Of a stretch of DNA of 64,000 bases, positions 33,181-41,777 are shown piece after piece. Origin of the DNA: Alkalihalophilus marmarensis DSM 21297. GTDB taxonomy: Bacteria > Bacillota > Bacilli > Bacillales > Bacillaceae_D. The notes below the pieces were generated by a model. The model was not told the DNA's origin. It saw only the letters and a program-made list of their open reading frames with translations, and did not search any database. The first letter of the stretch is position 1. Every line of letters starts with the position of its first letter. The DNA is taken from assembly GCF_000474275.2 (NCBI RefSeq), contig NZ_ATAE01000008.1:1-64000 (forward strand), written 5' to 3'. The position numbers and the translations under genes are program-made.

Positions 33181-33939
33181 ATGTTTTACCTATACTTGGT
33201 CATAGCAGCAGGGGTGCTGCTGCTGTTTTATATGTTTATAGAAGCTTTTCGTAATCGATTAATACACCATCCATTAACATTTGAGGAGTTGCCAAACGGA
33301 CTTAATTCTTTTCGTATCTTTTTTATTTCTGATATCCATAAAAGGCGGGTGTCAGAAAGACTAATAAACAAACTTACAAAGCCGGTTGATATTGTCATTA
33401 TCGGAGGCGATCTGTTAGAGGCAGGAGTAAAACAAGAAAGACTTGAAGAAAATTTACGCCAGTTAACAAACGTTGCTCCTGTTTATTTTGTTTGGGGAAA
33501 TAATGACGAGGAAGTAGATAAACCGTGGCTAGAAACGACTCTCCTTCATCATGGAGTGACGATTTTAAGCCAATCAAGCGAAATAATAACTAAATCAGAA
33601 ACGAGGATCCAATTAATTGGTATTGATGAAGAGTATGAGCAACTAGATGAAAGAGAGATTAATAATGAAATGTTCACTGTGTTAATCAGTCATTACCCAG
33701 ACATTATAAGAGAAGCATCCTCTATGCTCTCTCCTGAACTTTCTTTAAGTGGACATACCCACGGGGGGCAGATCCGACTATTCAGGTTTGGTATAGCTGA
33801 GCTGGGCGGTATGAAAAGAGAAAACGAAGGGTGGCATTTAATTAGTAATGGATACGGAACTACTAAGCTGCCGCTTAGGCTGGGAGCGCCTCAACAGACA
33901 CATATAATTGAAATAAAGAAATTGGATGAAAGAAAATAA
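33181..33939 (+). CDS. ypbG: Metallophosphoesterase YpbG
   Basis: A 252-residue calcineurin-type phosphoesterase anchored by an N-terminal membrane helix (LVIAAGVLLLFYMFI). Metal-site motifs: FFISDIHKRR (DxH), VIIGGDLLEAG (GD), VWGNNDEE (GNND) and LSGHTHGGQIRLF (GHxH). It corresponds to YpbG by order before ypbH, although the litR-like gene now separates them. The substrate is unknown. Confidence 0.9.
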   Translation: MFYLYLVIAAGVLLLFYMFIEAFRNRLIHHPLTFEELPNGLNSFRIFFISDIHKRRVSERLINKLTKPVDIVIIGGDLLEAGVKQERLEENLRQLTNVAPVYFVWGNNDEEVDKPWLETTLLHHGVTILSQSSEIITKSETRIQLIGIDEEYEQLDEREINNEMFTVLISHYPDIIREASSMLSPELSLSGHTHGGQIRLFRFGIAELGGMKRENEGWHLISNGYGTTKLPLRLGAPQQTHIIEIKKLDERK

Positions 33940-34002
33940 GTAAATGATATAACTTACAACTCAAATGAACCCCGCATATACTTTGAAAATATTTCTTAAA
34001 CA

Positions 34003-34053
34003 TTATACAAATGATTGTACAAAGTTTACACAGAGGGCTTCATTCGCTATACT
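34003..34053 (+). promoter_or_regulatory. Promoter of the B12-MerR gene with overlapping repeats
   Basis: TTTACA (34025-34030), 17 bases, TATACT (34048-34053) is a near-consensus SigA promoter. TACA-ended repeats TTATACA (34003-34009), TTGTACA (34015-34021) and GTTTACA (34024-34030) cover and precede the -35 box. MerR-B12 photoreceptors of the CarH type bind tandem repeats of about 11 bp across their own promoter, so this is a candidate self-operator. The spacings here are 12 and 9, not exactly 11. Confidence 0.6.
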
Positions 34054-34214
34054 AAGCTAAAAAGCACCACTTTAAGGCAAAGGTTGTATCAAAATGTATT
34101 CAATGATCGCATGGAAAAGTATGGAGTAAGATACGAAGGCAAGGTTCTCTAAGCAAGTCTTACATCAAAGATCTAAAATACGGAGCTTGTGCAACTTGTA
34201 TAGGGGGAGAGAAT

Positions 34215-35120
34215 ATGGCTTCTAATGAAGGGAAATACAATATAAAAGCAATTTCAACCATGTTAGGGATACAACCAGGAACGTTAAGAGCTTGGGAGCG
34301 AAGGTATCAAATTATTGAACCAATACGTAATTCGGCAGGCCATCGTTTATATTCAGATGAACATGTTGCCATCTTGCGGTGGTTAATTGACAAAGTAAAT
34401 AAAGGTTTTACAATCGGACAAGCTGTCGGGTTATTTGAGAAAGGTAATATTGGGATGCCGCAGCAAGAAAGCAGTGAGTATCAAGACTATTCAATACAAT
34501 TATCAGATGAAATTCTTCAAGCCTTACTTTCTTTTGAAGAAACAAAGGCACATCAGCTCCTAAATCAAGCGTTCAGCATGTTTAGTATTGATAAGGTGAC
34601 CATTGATATCCTTGGAACGTTGCTTGTGAAAGTAGGGTATATGTGGGAGAATAATGAAATTTCGACTGCTCACGAGCATTTTGTCACTTCTTTTCTACGA
34701 ACAAAAATCGGTAATATTTTTCACGGGCTGCCTGTTGATGGATTCTTGCCGAAAGTAGTAGCAGTGTGTGGACCTAATGAAACACATGAACTTGGCTTGT
34801 TGATCTTTACTCTTTTCTTAAGACGTAAAGGATTTGAGGTCATTTATTTAGGGGCAGGGATACCAAATGCTGATGTAGAAATGGTGTTGCGTGAAGTGAA
34901 TGCCAAACTGTTTTTCACCTCTTGTACAATTTCTGCTAATGCTAGAGCGGCAATGGAGTTAATTGAACATCTAAAAGAGGTGTTTCCACATTTAATTATT
35001 GGCACGGGCGGTTATGCGTTTGATGAGTTAGAGGATGAAAAACAAGAAGTGTTAGAGCCGCATCTTGTCGGTAAGACGAAGACTGAATGGGAAAACTGGC
35101 TAAGGAACAACCTTAAATAA
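34215..35120 (+). CDS. litR: MerR-family regulator with cobalamin-binding domain, CarH/LitR photoreceptor type
   Basis: A 301-residue protein with three parts: a MerR winged helix (YNIKAISTMLGIQPGTLRAWERRY, residues 8-31), a four-helix bundle and a C-terminal Rossmann B12-binding domain. The bundle has W144-x9-E154-H155, the light-sensing motif of CarH that contacts the upper adenosyl group. The B12 domain has E189-T-H191-E-L-G194, the ExHxxG motif whose His is the lower axial cobalt ligand, and GTGGYAF at the end. In CarH/LitR, AdoCbl gives a DNA-bound tetramer in the dark and light breaks the Co-C bond to release it. Function here is inferred from these residues. It is not in this position in B. 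subtilis. Confidence 0.85.
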   Translation: MASNEGKYNIKAISTMLGIQPGTLRAWERRYQIIEPIRNSAGHRLYSDEHVAILRWLIDKVNKGFTIGQAVGLFEKGNIGMPQQESSEYQDYSIQLSDEILQALLSFEETKAHQLLNQAFSMFSIDKVTIDILGTLLVKVGYMWENNEISTAHEHFVTSFLRTKIGNIFHGLPVDGFLPKVVAVCGPNETHELGLLIFTLFLRRKGFEVIYLGAGIPNADVEMVLREVNAKLFFTSCTISANARAAMELIEHLKEVFPHLIIGTGGYAFDELEDEKQEVLEPHLVGKTKTEWENWLRNNLK

Positions 35121-35245
35121 ATAATTAGGTTTGTTTCACGGGCGTGTTTGCGAACCTTCTGTAACGTCCTCACATACCGTATAGTAAGACGATGTTTACG
35201 GCACGAGTCAGCCTTTTTAGGCTCTCGGAAAAGGGAGGGTTAACA

Positions 35246-35845
35246 ATGCGTCTTGAGCGTTTAAATGTAGATAAATTTAAAGTATTCCTTACATTTGATG
35301 ATATGCAGGAAAGAGGAATAACGAAAGAAGATTTATGGCAGGATGTTCCAAAAGTACATGATCTATTTAGAGATATGATGCTTGAAGCAGATGATGAATT
35401 AGGTTTTAAAGTAGATGGGCCGATTGCTGTAGAAGTATATGCTATGCCGGCGCAAGGAATGGTTATCATTGTGTCAAAAGGGCTTCCAGATGAAGATTTT
35501 GATATTGAGGGGTTTGAGGAAGGCTATATTGAAATGCAGGTAACATTAGATGAAAGTGATGAGATATTCTATACATTTAAAGAATTTGAAGATGTCATTG
35601 GCCTTTCTTCTAGGCTGTATCCATTTGGTGTGATAGGCGGACAGCTTTATTTCTTTGACGGTCAATACTATATGAAATTTGAAGAGATGGACATTATTGA
35701 CCAAGACGAAGAAGCTTTTATCGCATTACTATCTGAATTTGGGTATTCCTCGACCGTGTCTATACACAGAGTAAATGAATATGGTAAGACATTAATGGAA
35801 AATGAAGCTGTCTATCAACTATATCATACATTTATCAAACGATAG
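35246..35845 (+). CDS. ypbH: MecA-paralogue adaptor protein YpbH (MecB)
   Basis: A 199-residue protein of the MecA family, the adaptors that bring substrates to ClpCP. The N-terminal half begins MRLERLNVDKFKVFLTFDDM and the acidic linker lies near residues 85-105. Length and position (before gudB) match YpbH rather than the 218-residue MecA. ATG 35246 follows AAGGGAGGG; the longer upstream frame has no such site. Confidence 0.9.
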   Translation: MRLERLNVDKFKVFLTFDDMQERGITKEDLWQDVPKVHDLFRDMMLEADDELGFKVDGPIAVEVYAMPAQGMVIIVSKGLPDEDFDIEGFEEGYIEMQVTLDESDEIFYTFKEFEDVIGLSSRLYPFGVIGGQLYFFDGQYYMKFEEMDIIDQDEEAFIALLSEFGYSSTVSIHRVNEYGKTLMENEAVYQLYHTFIKR

Positions 35846-35883
35846 AAAACTGGTGCCAAATGGTCATCGGTTTTCTTTTTTTT
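35844..35883 (+). terminator. Terminator after ypbH
   Basis: AGAAAACTGGTG and CATCGGTTTTCT form a 12-position stem (two G-T pairs) with a nine-base loop and a run of T. Confidence 0.8.
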
Positions 35884-36047
35884 GTGCAGTACTGTTTTTT
35901 CGTTGAGTTACTTTTTCTTTCACAGTTTTCCTGTGCTTTTAAATGAGCGTGGCCAAGGGTATTATGGTACAATAACCGAGACTAGTTCCGAAAATAAAGT
36001 AGGCGAATATACTAGTGGTACATAATGTGTAGTAGGAGTTGAGCCAA

Positions 36048-36965
36048 ATGAAAATTGCTGTATTGTATGGTGGGATTTCAGCAGAGAGAGAAGTATCTTT
36101 ATCCTCTGGGAAGGGCATTATTAATGCTCTTAAAGCAAATGGACATGAAGTGATTGGGATTGATTTTCACCCTGATAGATTGGAAGATTTATTAAGCTTG
36201 GAAGTCGACTTAGTTTATATTGGTTTGCATGGCAGGTACGGGGAAGATGGCAAAGTGCAAGCTTTACTAGATATGCTGAACATTAACTATGTTGGTTCAG
36301 GTGTGCAAGGTTCTGCTCTAGCGATGGATAAAGCAAAGTCGAAGCTGTTCTTTGAGAGAGAAGGGACCAGAATAGCCAAACAGCATGTGCTTTATAAGCA
36401 TTCATACAACCCTGAAACGACGGCAATTGAGATTCCGTTTCCTGTTGTAGTAAAGCCAAACCAAGAAGGCTCTACAATTGGAATTACGTTTGCTGAGAAT
36501 GAAGAAGAATTAGTAAATGGTATTGAGGAAGCATTTAAACTAGATGAAACGGTTCTGCTTGAAGAATTTATTAAGGGCAGAGAAGTGACGGTCGCTGTAA
36601 TGGGGAATAAAGGGCGAGAGAAAGCTCTTCCTGTAGTAGAGATTGTACCAAAAAATAAGTATTATGATTACGAGGCAAAATATGCAGTGGGTATGAGCGA
36701 GCATATTGTTCCTGCACGTCTTACAAGTGAACAAACAGACTATGTTCAAAAGCATGCTGTATTGGCTCACCAAGCTCTAGGCTGCGACATTTATTCACGC
36801 GTTGACTTTATTGTACCCGATGATGGCGGAGCCCCAGTCATTTTAGAAGTAAATACTCTGCCTGGAATGACGCCAACAAGCCTCTATCCGGATGCTGCTC
36901 GTGAAATTGGGTTATCCTATGATGAGATGATTGAAACATTCGTCCAACTATCTTTAAATAAATAA
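36048..36965 (+). CDS. ddl: D-alanine--D-alanine ligase
   Basis: A 305-residue ATP-grasp ligase making the D-Ala-D-Ala end of peptidoglycan. Motifs: VLYGGISAEREVSLSSG, the HGRYGEDGKVQALLD loop, VKPNQEGSTIG (ATP), ILEVNTLPGMTPTSLYP at the end. The length is like the short DdlB type. B. subtilis has no ddl at this position, so it may be an additional or relocated copy. ATG 36048 follows GGAG; the TTG at 36039 is too close to it. Confidence 0.93.
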   Translation: MKIAVLYGGISAEREVSLSSGKGIINALKANGHEVIGIDFHPDRLEDLLSLEVDLVYIGLHGRYGEDGKVQALLDMLNINYVGSGVQGSALAMDKAKSKLFFEREGTRIAKQHVLYKHSYNPETTAIEIPFPVVVKPNQEGSTIGITFAENEEELVNGIEEAFKLDETVLLEEFIKGREVTVAVMGNKGREKALPVVEIVPKNKYYDYEAKYAVGMSEHIVPARLTSEQTDYVQKHAVLAHQALGCDIYSRVDFIVPDDGGAPVILEVNTLPGMTPTSLYPDAAREIGLSYDEMIETFVQLSLNK

Positions 36966-36975
36966 ACATTATTAA

Positions 36976-37007
36976 AAGGCAGGCTGATTTTAAATCAGTC
37001 TGTTTTA
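36976..37007 (+). terminator. Probable terminator after ddl
   Basis: AGGCTGATTT and AAATCAGTCT form a ten-position stem followed by TGTTTTAA. The T run is short. Confidence 0.5.
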
Positions 37008-37193
37008 ATTGCTTAAGATTTGGGTAAATAGTAGTAAGAATAGTGTGAATAGGACGGAAATATAAGTTATGTTGTTTTTTTTACTGAAAAGGTGGAAATA
37101 TGACAGCTCTTTCATTATAGTAAGTAGTGATGAATGATAACGCGGTCATATGCGTAAAAATAATACATCGAACACTGGCTAGAGGTGAAACAG

Positions 37194-38456
37194 ATGGAAG
37201 GTAATGGTAAGCAAGCTGAAAATTTAGATGTGCTTGTTTCAACGCAGAAGGTAATTAAAAAGGCTTTGGACAAGCTTGGTTATCCTGATGAAATGTTTGA
37301 GTTAATGAAAGAACCAATCCGTATGTTAACGGTGCGTATTCCTATTAAAATGGATGATGGTTCGACAAAGATTTTTACAGGTTTCCGAGCTCAGCATAAC
37401 GATGCAGTTGGACCGACAAAAGGTGGAGTACGTTTCCACCCAAATGTTACTGAAAAAGAAGTGAAAGCGTTATCTATCTGGATGAGTTTGAAAGCTGGAA
37501 TAGTCGATCTTCCTTATGGCGGAGGAAAGGGTGGAATTATTTGTGACCCCCGTGATATGTCCTTCCGTGAATTAGAAAGGTTAAGCCGCGGATATGTGCG
37601 GGCAATTAGTCAATTAGTAGGACCGACTAAGGATATTCCTGCTCCAGACGTATTTACTAATTCGCAGATTATGGCGTGGATGCTTGATGAATACAGCCGT
37701 ATCCGTGAGTTTGATTCACCTGGATTTATTACAGGAAAACCTCTTGTGTTAGGAGGATCACACGGACGTGAGTCTGCAACGGCTAAAGGTGTAACAATTT
37801 GTATCCGTGAGGCTGCCAAGAAGAAAGGGATCGATATTGAAGGAGCAAAAGTAGTAATCCAAGGCTTTGGTAATGCAGGAAGTTTCCTAGCGAAGTTCAT
37901 GCATGATGCCGGAGCAAAAGTAGTTGGTATTAGTGATGCTTACGGTGCCCTGCATGATCCTGAAGGGTTAGATATTGATTACTTGCTTGATCGTCGTGAC
38001 AGTTTTGGTACGGTAACCAATCTGTTTAAAGAAACTATTACAAACCAAGAGCTGCTTGAATTAGAATGTGATATTTTAGTTCCAGCTGCTATTGAAAATC
38101 AAATCACAGAAGAAAATGCAGAGCGAATTAAAGCTTCAATTGTCGTAGAAGCTGCTAATGGTCCGACAACGATGGAGGCAACACGTATTCTATCTGAACG
38201 TGATGTCCTGTTAGTTCCTGATGTATTAGCTAGTGCAGGCGGGGTAACTGTTTCTTACTTTGAGTGGGTTCAAAATAATCAAGGGTATTATTGGACGGAA
38301 GAAGAAGTAGAAGGTAAGCTTGAACATGTTATGGTTGGTTCATTTGAAAACATTTACAACTTATCGAAGAGCCGTAAAGTAGATATGCGTCTTGCTGCAT
38401 ACATGATTGGTGTGCGTAAGATGGCCGAAGCCTCTCGTTTCCGTGGCTGGGTATAA
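37194..38456 (+). CDS. gudB: NAD-specific glutamate dehydrogenase
   Basis: A 420-residue Glu/Leu/Phe/Val dehydrogenase. The catalytic region has GPTKGGVRFHP, the Lys in LPYGGGKGGI and PAPDVFT; the Rossmann part has VVIQGFGNAGSFLAKF. It deaminates glutamate for catabolism. The segment EVKALSIWMSLK carries a single copy of the tripeptide that is duplicated and inactivating in laboratory B. subtilis 168 gudB, so this copy should be active. ATG 37194 is used because AGAGGTG overlaps the GTG at 37185. Confidence 0.95.
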   Translation: MEGNGKQAENLDVLVSTQKVIKKALDKLGYPDEMFELMKEPIRMLTVRIPIKMDDGSTKIFTGFRAQHNDAVGPTKGGVRFHPNVTEKEVKALSIWMSLKAGIVDLPYGGGKGGIICDPRDMSFRELERLSRGYVRAISQLVGPTKDIPAPDVFTNSQIMAWMLDEYSRIREFDSPGFITGKPLVLGGSHGRESATAKGVTICIREAAKKKGIDIEGAKVVIQGFGNAGSFLAKFMHDAGAKVVGISDAYGALHDPEGLDIDYLLDRRDSFGTVTNLFKETITNQELLELECDILVPAAIENQITEENAERIKASIVVEAANGPTTMEATRILSERDVLLVPDVLASAGGVTVSYFEWVQNNQGYYWTEEEVEGKLEHVMVGSFENIYNLSKSRKVDMRLAAYMIGVRKMAEASRFRGWV

Positions 38457-38486
38457 TTTGATATACTATAAATAAGATTAACCTTG

Positions 38487-38514
38487 CCCTTGTGTCTATG
38501 ATACAAGGGTTTTC
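38487..38514 (+). terminator. Terminator after gudB
   Basis: CCCTTGTGTC and GATACAAGGG pair around a three-base loop, followed by TTTTC. Confidence 0.7.
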
Positions 38515-38543
38515 GGGTTACATTGTTGTGAGAGGTGAATAGT

Positions 38544-39515
38544 TTGATCAAAGAAGACATCATTATTATAGGAGCAGGACCATGCGGGCTATCAGCTGCT
38601 ATTGCATGCCAAGAAGCCGGTTTTTCTCCGCTTGTTATAGAGAAGGGTAACATCGTCCATGCGATCTATCGTTATCCAACACATCAGACATTTTTTAGTA
38701 CGAGTGAAAAGCTTGAGATCGGAGACGTTGCATTTGTAACTGAAGAGCGGAAACCGAAGCGAAATCAAGCGTTAGTTTATTACCGTGATGTAGTGAAGCG
38801 TAAGAAGATCCGTGTCCAATCATATGAAGAGGTAAAATTGGTGACGAAACAAGATGACAGTGAATTTCACGTAAGTACATCAGAAGGGGAATACGTTTGT
38901 CAAAAGCTGATTATCGCAACAGGTTATTACGACAGCCCTAATAAAATGAATATTCCTGGTGAGGGTAAGGAGCACGTGCATCATTATTTTAAAGAAGCAC
39001 ATCCTTATTTTGATTTAGATGTGGTCGTAATCGGCGGGAAGAACTCTGCAGTAGATGCAGCTCTTGAACTCGAGAAAGCAGGGGCTAGAGTGTGCGCATT
39101 GTATCGTGGGAAGGAGTATTCAAGCAGTGTAAAGCCTTGGATCTTACCAGAATATGAATCACTTGTCCGCAATGAGAAAATAAATCTGCATTTTAATGCA
39201 GAAGTTAAAGAGATAACAGATCATGAAGTAATATATACAATCGGTGATGAAGTATATTCAGTGAAGGCAGATGCTGTTTTCGCTATGACTGGTTACCATC
39301 CTGATCATTCTTTTCTAAGAAAAATAGGGGTGGAAGTAGAAGCAGGTTCCGGACGTCCTGCTTTTGACCCTGAAACGATGGAAACAAATGTTGAAGGAGT
39401 TTATATTGCTGGAGTGATTGCAGCTGGTAATAATGCAAATGAAATCTTTATCGAAAATGGACGTCACCATGGACCGTTGATCGCTGAAGATTTAAAGAAA
39501 AAGTTTTCAACATAA
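38544..39515 (+). CDS. ypdA: Bacillithiol disulfide reductase YpdA
   Basis: A 323-residue FAD/NAD(P)H flavoenzyme of the thioredoxin-reductase-like YpdA family. It has IIIGAGPCGLSAAIA at the N-terminus (FAD), VVVIGGKNSAVDAALELEKAG (NADPH) and a C-terminal TNVEGVYIAGVIAAG. It lacks the CxxC pair of thioredoxin reductase; the Cys in GPCG is the one implicated in YpdA function. The TTG at 38544 follows AGAGGTG with six bases; the GTG at 38535 lies within that site. It follows gudB as in B. subtilis. Confidence 0.92.
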   Translation: MIKEDIIIIGAGPCGLSAAIACQEAGFSPLVIEKGNIVHAIYRYPTHQTFFSTSEKLEIGDVAFVTEERKPKRNQALVYYRDVVKRKKIRVQSYEEVKLVTKQDDSEFHVSTSEGEYVCQKLIIATGYYDSPNKMNIPGEGKEHVHHYFKEAHPYFDLDVVVIGGKNSAVDAALELEKAGARVCALYRGKEYSSSVKPWILPEYESLVRNEKINLHFNAEVKEITDHEVIYTIGDEVYSVKADAVFAMTGYHPDHSFLRKIGVEVEAGSGRPAFDPETMETNVEGVYIAGVIAAGNNANEIFIENGRHHGPLIAEDLKKKFST

Positions 39516-39539
39516 AAAAGCCCTTTTAAGGGCTTTTTT
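39514..39539. terminator. Bidirectional terminator between ypdA and ansA
   Basis: AAAAAAGCCCTT and AAGGGCTTTTTT form a symmetric hairpin with A and T runs, reaching the 3' ends of both converging genes. Confidence 0.85.
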
Positions 39540-40506
39540 ATGTTAGGAATATTTGTTGTAATTGTTCATTATCAGTAGTAAGTTCAAGAGCAACCATTAG
39601 CTTCAAGCGTGCTTTTTGTCCGTTTAGTCCATTCGTAAAAATAACCCCCAGATCTTTAAGCGTTCTTCCGCCTCCGTCGTAACCATATGTATCCTGTACG
39701 ACTCCGCTATAACATCTTGATACTAATACAACAGGGATTTGTTTTTTTATTAAACGATCTAATGCAGGCATGATGGCCGGCGGCACGTTCCCTTGTCCGA
39801 AAGCTTCAATGACCAGGCCGTTAATTCCTGCATCAGCTACTGCATCAACAATATCAGCTTCCATCCCAGCATACGTTTTAAGCAGTGAGACTTTTTTTGT
39901 TAAGGAATCAACTGGGTGGCATTCCCTATGCGATAATGTATGATGGAAGTTTACCCCTCGTTTAGTGACAATCCCAATCGGGCCGTATTGAGGGCTTTGA
40001 AAGGTGGCAATGTTAGAACTATGTGTTTTCGTTACGTTTTTAGCAGTATGAATTTCATCATTTAAAACAACGAGCACACCTTTACCGTAGGCTTCGTCAC
40101 TTGCTGCGGTTTTTACAGCAGAAATGAGGTTGTGAGGACCATCTGATCCAAGTTCATTGCTTGAGCGCATAGCACCGGTTACCACAACTGGATTTTCAAT
40201 GTTTAAGACAAGATCAAGTAAATAAGCTGTTTCTTCTAGCGTATCCGTACCATGAGTCACCACAATTCCATCGAGCGAATCATTTTGTACTCTTTCTTTT
40301 AATCGTTTGGCCAGTTCGACCATTAGAGAAGGAGTCATATGAGGCGACGGAATATTCAAGTAATCATCTACGACAACAGAGGCGATGCTTGAAAGGGATT
40401 CAATTGTGGAATATAATGGATTTACTAGATTGGGGGTAACGGCACCATGTTCATCCTCTTGCATAGCAATGGTTCCGCCAGTATGTAACACAAGTATCTT
40501 TTTCAT
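39538..40506 (-). CDS. ansA: L-asparaginase, type I
   Basis: A 322-residue asparaginase. The first catalytic Thr is in LHTGGTIAM and the second in GIVVTHGTDTLEETAYLL, with GSDGPHN and SSNIATFQSPQYGPIG typical of the family. No signal peptide, so it is cytosolic. It hydrolyses Asn to Asp and ammonia. The ATG follows AAGGAG on the minus strand. In B. subtilis ansA lies elsewhere, so this is an insertion into the backbone between ypdA and prsW. Confidence 0.92.
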   Translation of the reverse strand: MKKILVLHTGGTIAMQEDEHGAVTPNLVNPLYSTIESLSSIASVVVDDYLNIPSPHMTPSLMVELAKRLKERVQNDSLDGIVVTHGTDTLEETAYLLDLVLNIENPVVVTGAMRSSNELGSDGPHNLISAVKTAASDEAYGKGVLVVLNDEIHTAKNVTKTHSSNIATFQSPQYGPIGIVTKRGVNFHHTLSHRECHPVDSLTKKVSLLKTYAGMEADIVDAVADAGINGLVIEAFGQGNVPPAIMPALDRLIKKQIPVVLVSRCYSGVVQDTYGYDGGGRTLKDLGVIFTNGLNGQKARLKLMVALELTTDNEQLQQIFLT

Positions 40507-40671
40507 CTTTCATGCTCCTTTTTATCGTTAGAGAATGACTCTCTTGATGTTATGTACGTATTTTACCATACTTTTCATACCTCACTCACTAGAATTACCA
40601 TCTAATTATGTATAAATACTATTTGTATGATTAATAATTGATTGCACAGTATAAGAAAGGTAGGCTCTACA

Positions 40672-41319
40672 TTGTTTGCCCTATTAACAGCTGCTATTGC
40701 ACCAGGAATGGCGTTACTATCTTATTTTTATTTAAGAAATGAATATGAATCAACTGTCAACGCCTTAGTGTTTAGAACCTTTATTATTGGACTTATCCTT
40801 GTTTTCCCTGTTATGGTGTTGCAGTACGCCTTTACAGCTGAGGGTTTATTGCAGGCTGATCTAAGTCAAGCATTTATTTTGTATGGATTTTTTGAGGAGT
40901 TTTTCAAATGGTTCATGCTCTATTTTTTTGCATATCAATATGGACAAATGAAACGTCGTTATGATGGAATTGTCTACGGTGTGTCTTTATCATTAGGGTT
41001 TGCATCGATGGAAAATGTGTTCTATATGCTAGCTCATGGACTAGAGACTGCGGTAGGTCGTGCGCTGCTTCCTGTATCAAGCCATGCTTTATATGGGGTG
41101 ATTATGGGTTATTATATAGGCAGAGCTAAGATGGAGAACACAAAAAGAAAGCAGTTTCTGTTACTGTCCTTATTGATCCCGGTCCTGCTTCATGGAGTCT
41201 ATGATTTCATTTTGCTGACATTTGATATGTACTTTTTAATCGGACTGGTCCCATTTATGGTTGGTCTTTGGATCTTAGCGTTAAATAAGGTAAAATGGGC
41301 TAATAAGCTTGATCATTAA
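40672..41319 (+). CDS. prsW: Intramembrane site-1 protease PrsW
   Basis: A 215-residue multi-pass membrane protease of the PrsW family. In B. subtilis PrsW makes the first cut in anti-sigma factor RsiW, releasing SigW under envelope stress. The EE motif is in GFFEEFFKWFMLYF, with SLGFASMENVFY and LPVSSHALYGVIMG matching conserved blocks. TTG 40672 is the start by homology (FALLTAAIAPGMALLSYFYL), with GGTAGG seven bases upstream; a longer frame from 40642 adds ten unconserved residues. No rsiW is in the window, but an ECF/anti-sigma pair is at 30749. Confidence 0.9.
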   Translation: MFALLTAAIAPGMALLSYFYLRNEYESTVNALVFRTFIIGLILVFPVMVLQYAFTAEGLLQADLSQAFILYGFFEEFFKWFMLYFFAYQYGQMKRRYDGIVYGVSLSLGFASMENVFYMLAHGLETAVGRALLPVSSHALYGVIMGYYIGRAKMENTKRKQFLLLSLLIPVLLHGVYDFILLTFDMYFLIGLVPFMVGLWILALNKVKWANKLDH

Positions 41320-41341
41320 AATGTAGAAAGGGGAATGAAAG

Positions 41342-41506
41342 ATGGTAGGAGAACGTTATCGAGTAATCATTCGTTGCCCGAAATGCGGGGAAAAATATAT
41401 TCTACGTGGCAAAGAAAATGATCACGGGGAATATGAGACGGGTTTCAAACAATGTGTGTGCGGAAATAATGATGACCTTCACGTGGATGCAACACCTGAA
41501 TCTTAA
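41342..41506 (+). CDS. 54-residue zinc-ribbon-like protein
   Basis: ATG 41342 to TAA 41504-41506. The protein has CPKCGEKY near the N-terminus and CVCGN later, so it can form a small Cys4 zinc ribbon. AAGGGG lies eight bases upstream, and it follows prsW by 22 bases, probably in its transcript. I do not recognise a named family. Possible roles include nucleic-acid binding, but nothing in the sequence decides this. Confidence 0.75.
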   Translation: MVGERYRVIIRCPKCGEKYILRGKENDHGEYETGFKQCVCGNNDDLHVDATPES

Positions 41507-41513
41507 AAAACTC

Positions 41514-41542
41514 TTGCAATTACCCGTGAGATAGTGTAACTT
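41514..41542 (+). promoter_or_regulatory. Probable promoter of the met operon
   Basis: TTGCAA (41514-41519), 17 bases, TAACTT (41537-41542). It lies about 40 bases before the SAM aptamer. The -10 box is weak. Confidence 0.5.
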
Positions 41543-41588
41543 AGGTTCAACGTAGTAAGTTTATTTAGAAATTTCATAAAACATGGAT

Positions 41589-41689
41589 TCTTATCAAGAG
41601 AGACGGAGGGAATGGCCCGATGAAGTCTCAGCAACCAGCCATTATTGGTCAGGTGCTAATTCCACCAAGCAGAAGCTTGGAAGATAAGA
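41589..41689 (+). promoter_or_regulatory. SAM-I (S-box) riboswitch
   Basis: TCTTATC and GATAAGA close the aptamer. Inside are AGAGAGACGGAGGGAATGG, GATGAAGTCTCAGCAACC and GGTGCTAATTCCACC, the S-box core. It controls metI-yitJ-metH: SAM binding should favour the terminator at 41707-41746. Confidence 0.95.
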
Positions 41690-41706
41690 AGAGGCTAGCA
41701 TTTAAC

Positions 41707-41746
41707 AGACACCTTCTTCTTATTTATTTAAGGAAGGTGTCTTTTT
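41707..41746 (+). terminator. S-box terminator
   Basis: AGACACCTTC and GAAGGTGTCT pair, with a run of T after. It lies between the aptamer and metI. Confidence 0.9.
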
Positions 41747-41777
41747 TAGTTATTAGGAGGAATCAGGAGGAGAAATC

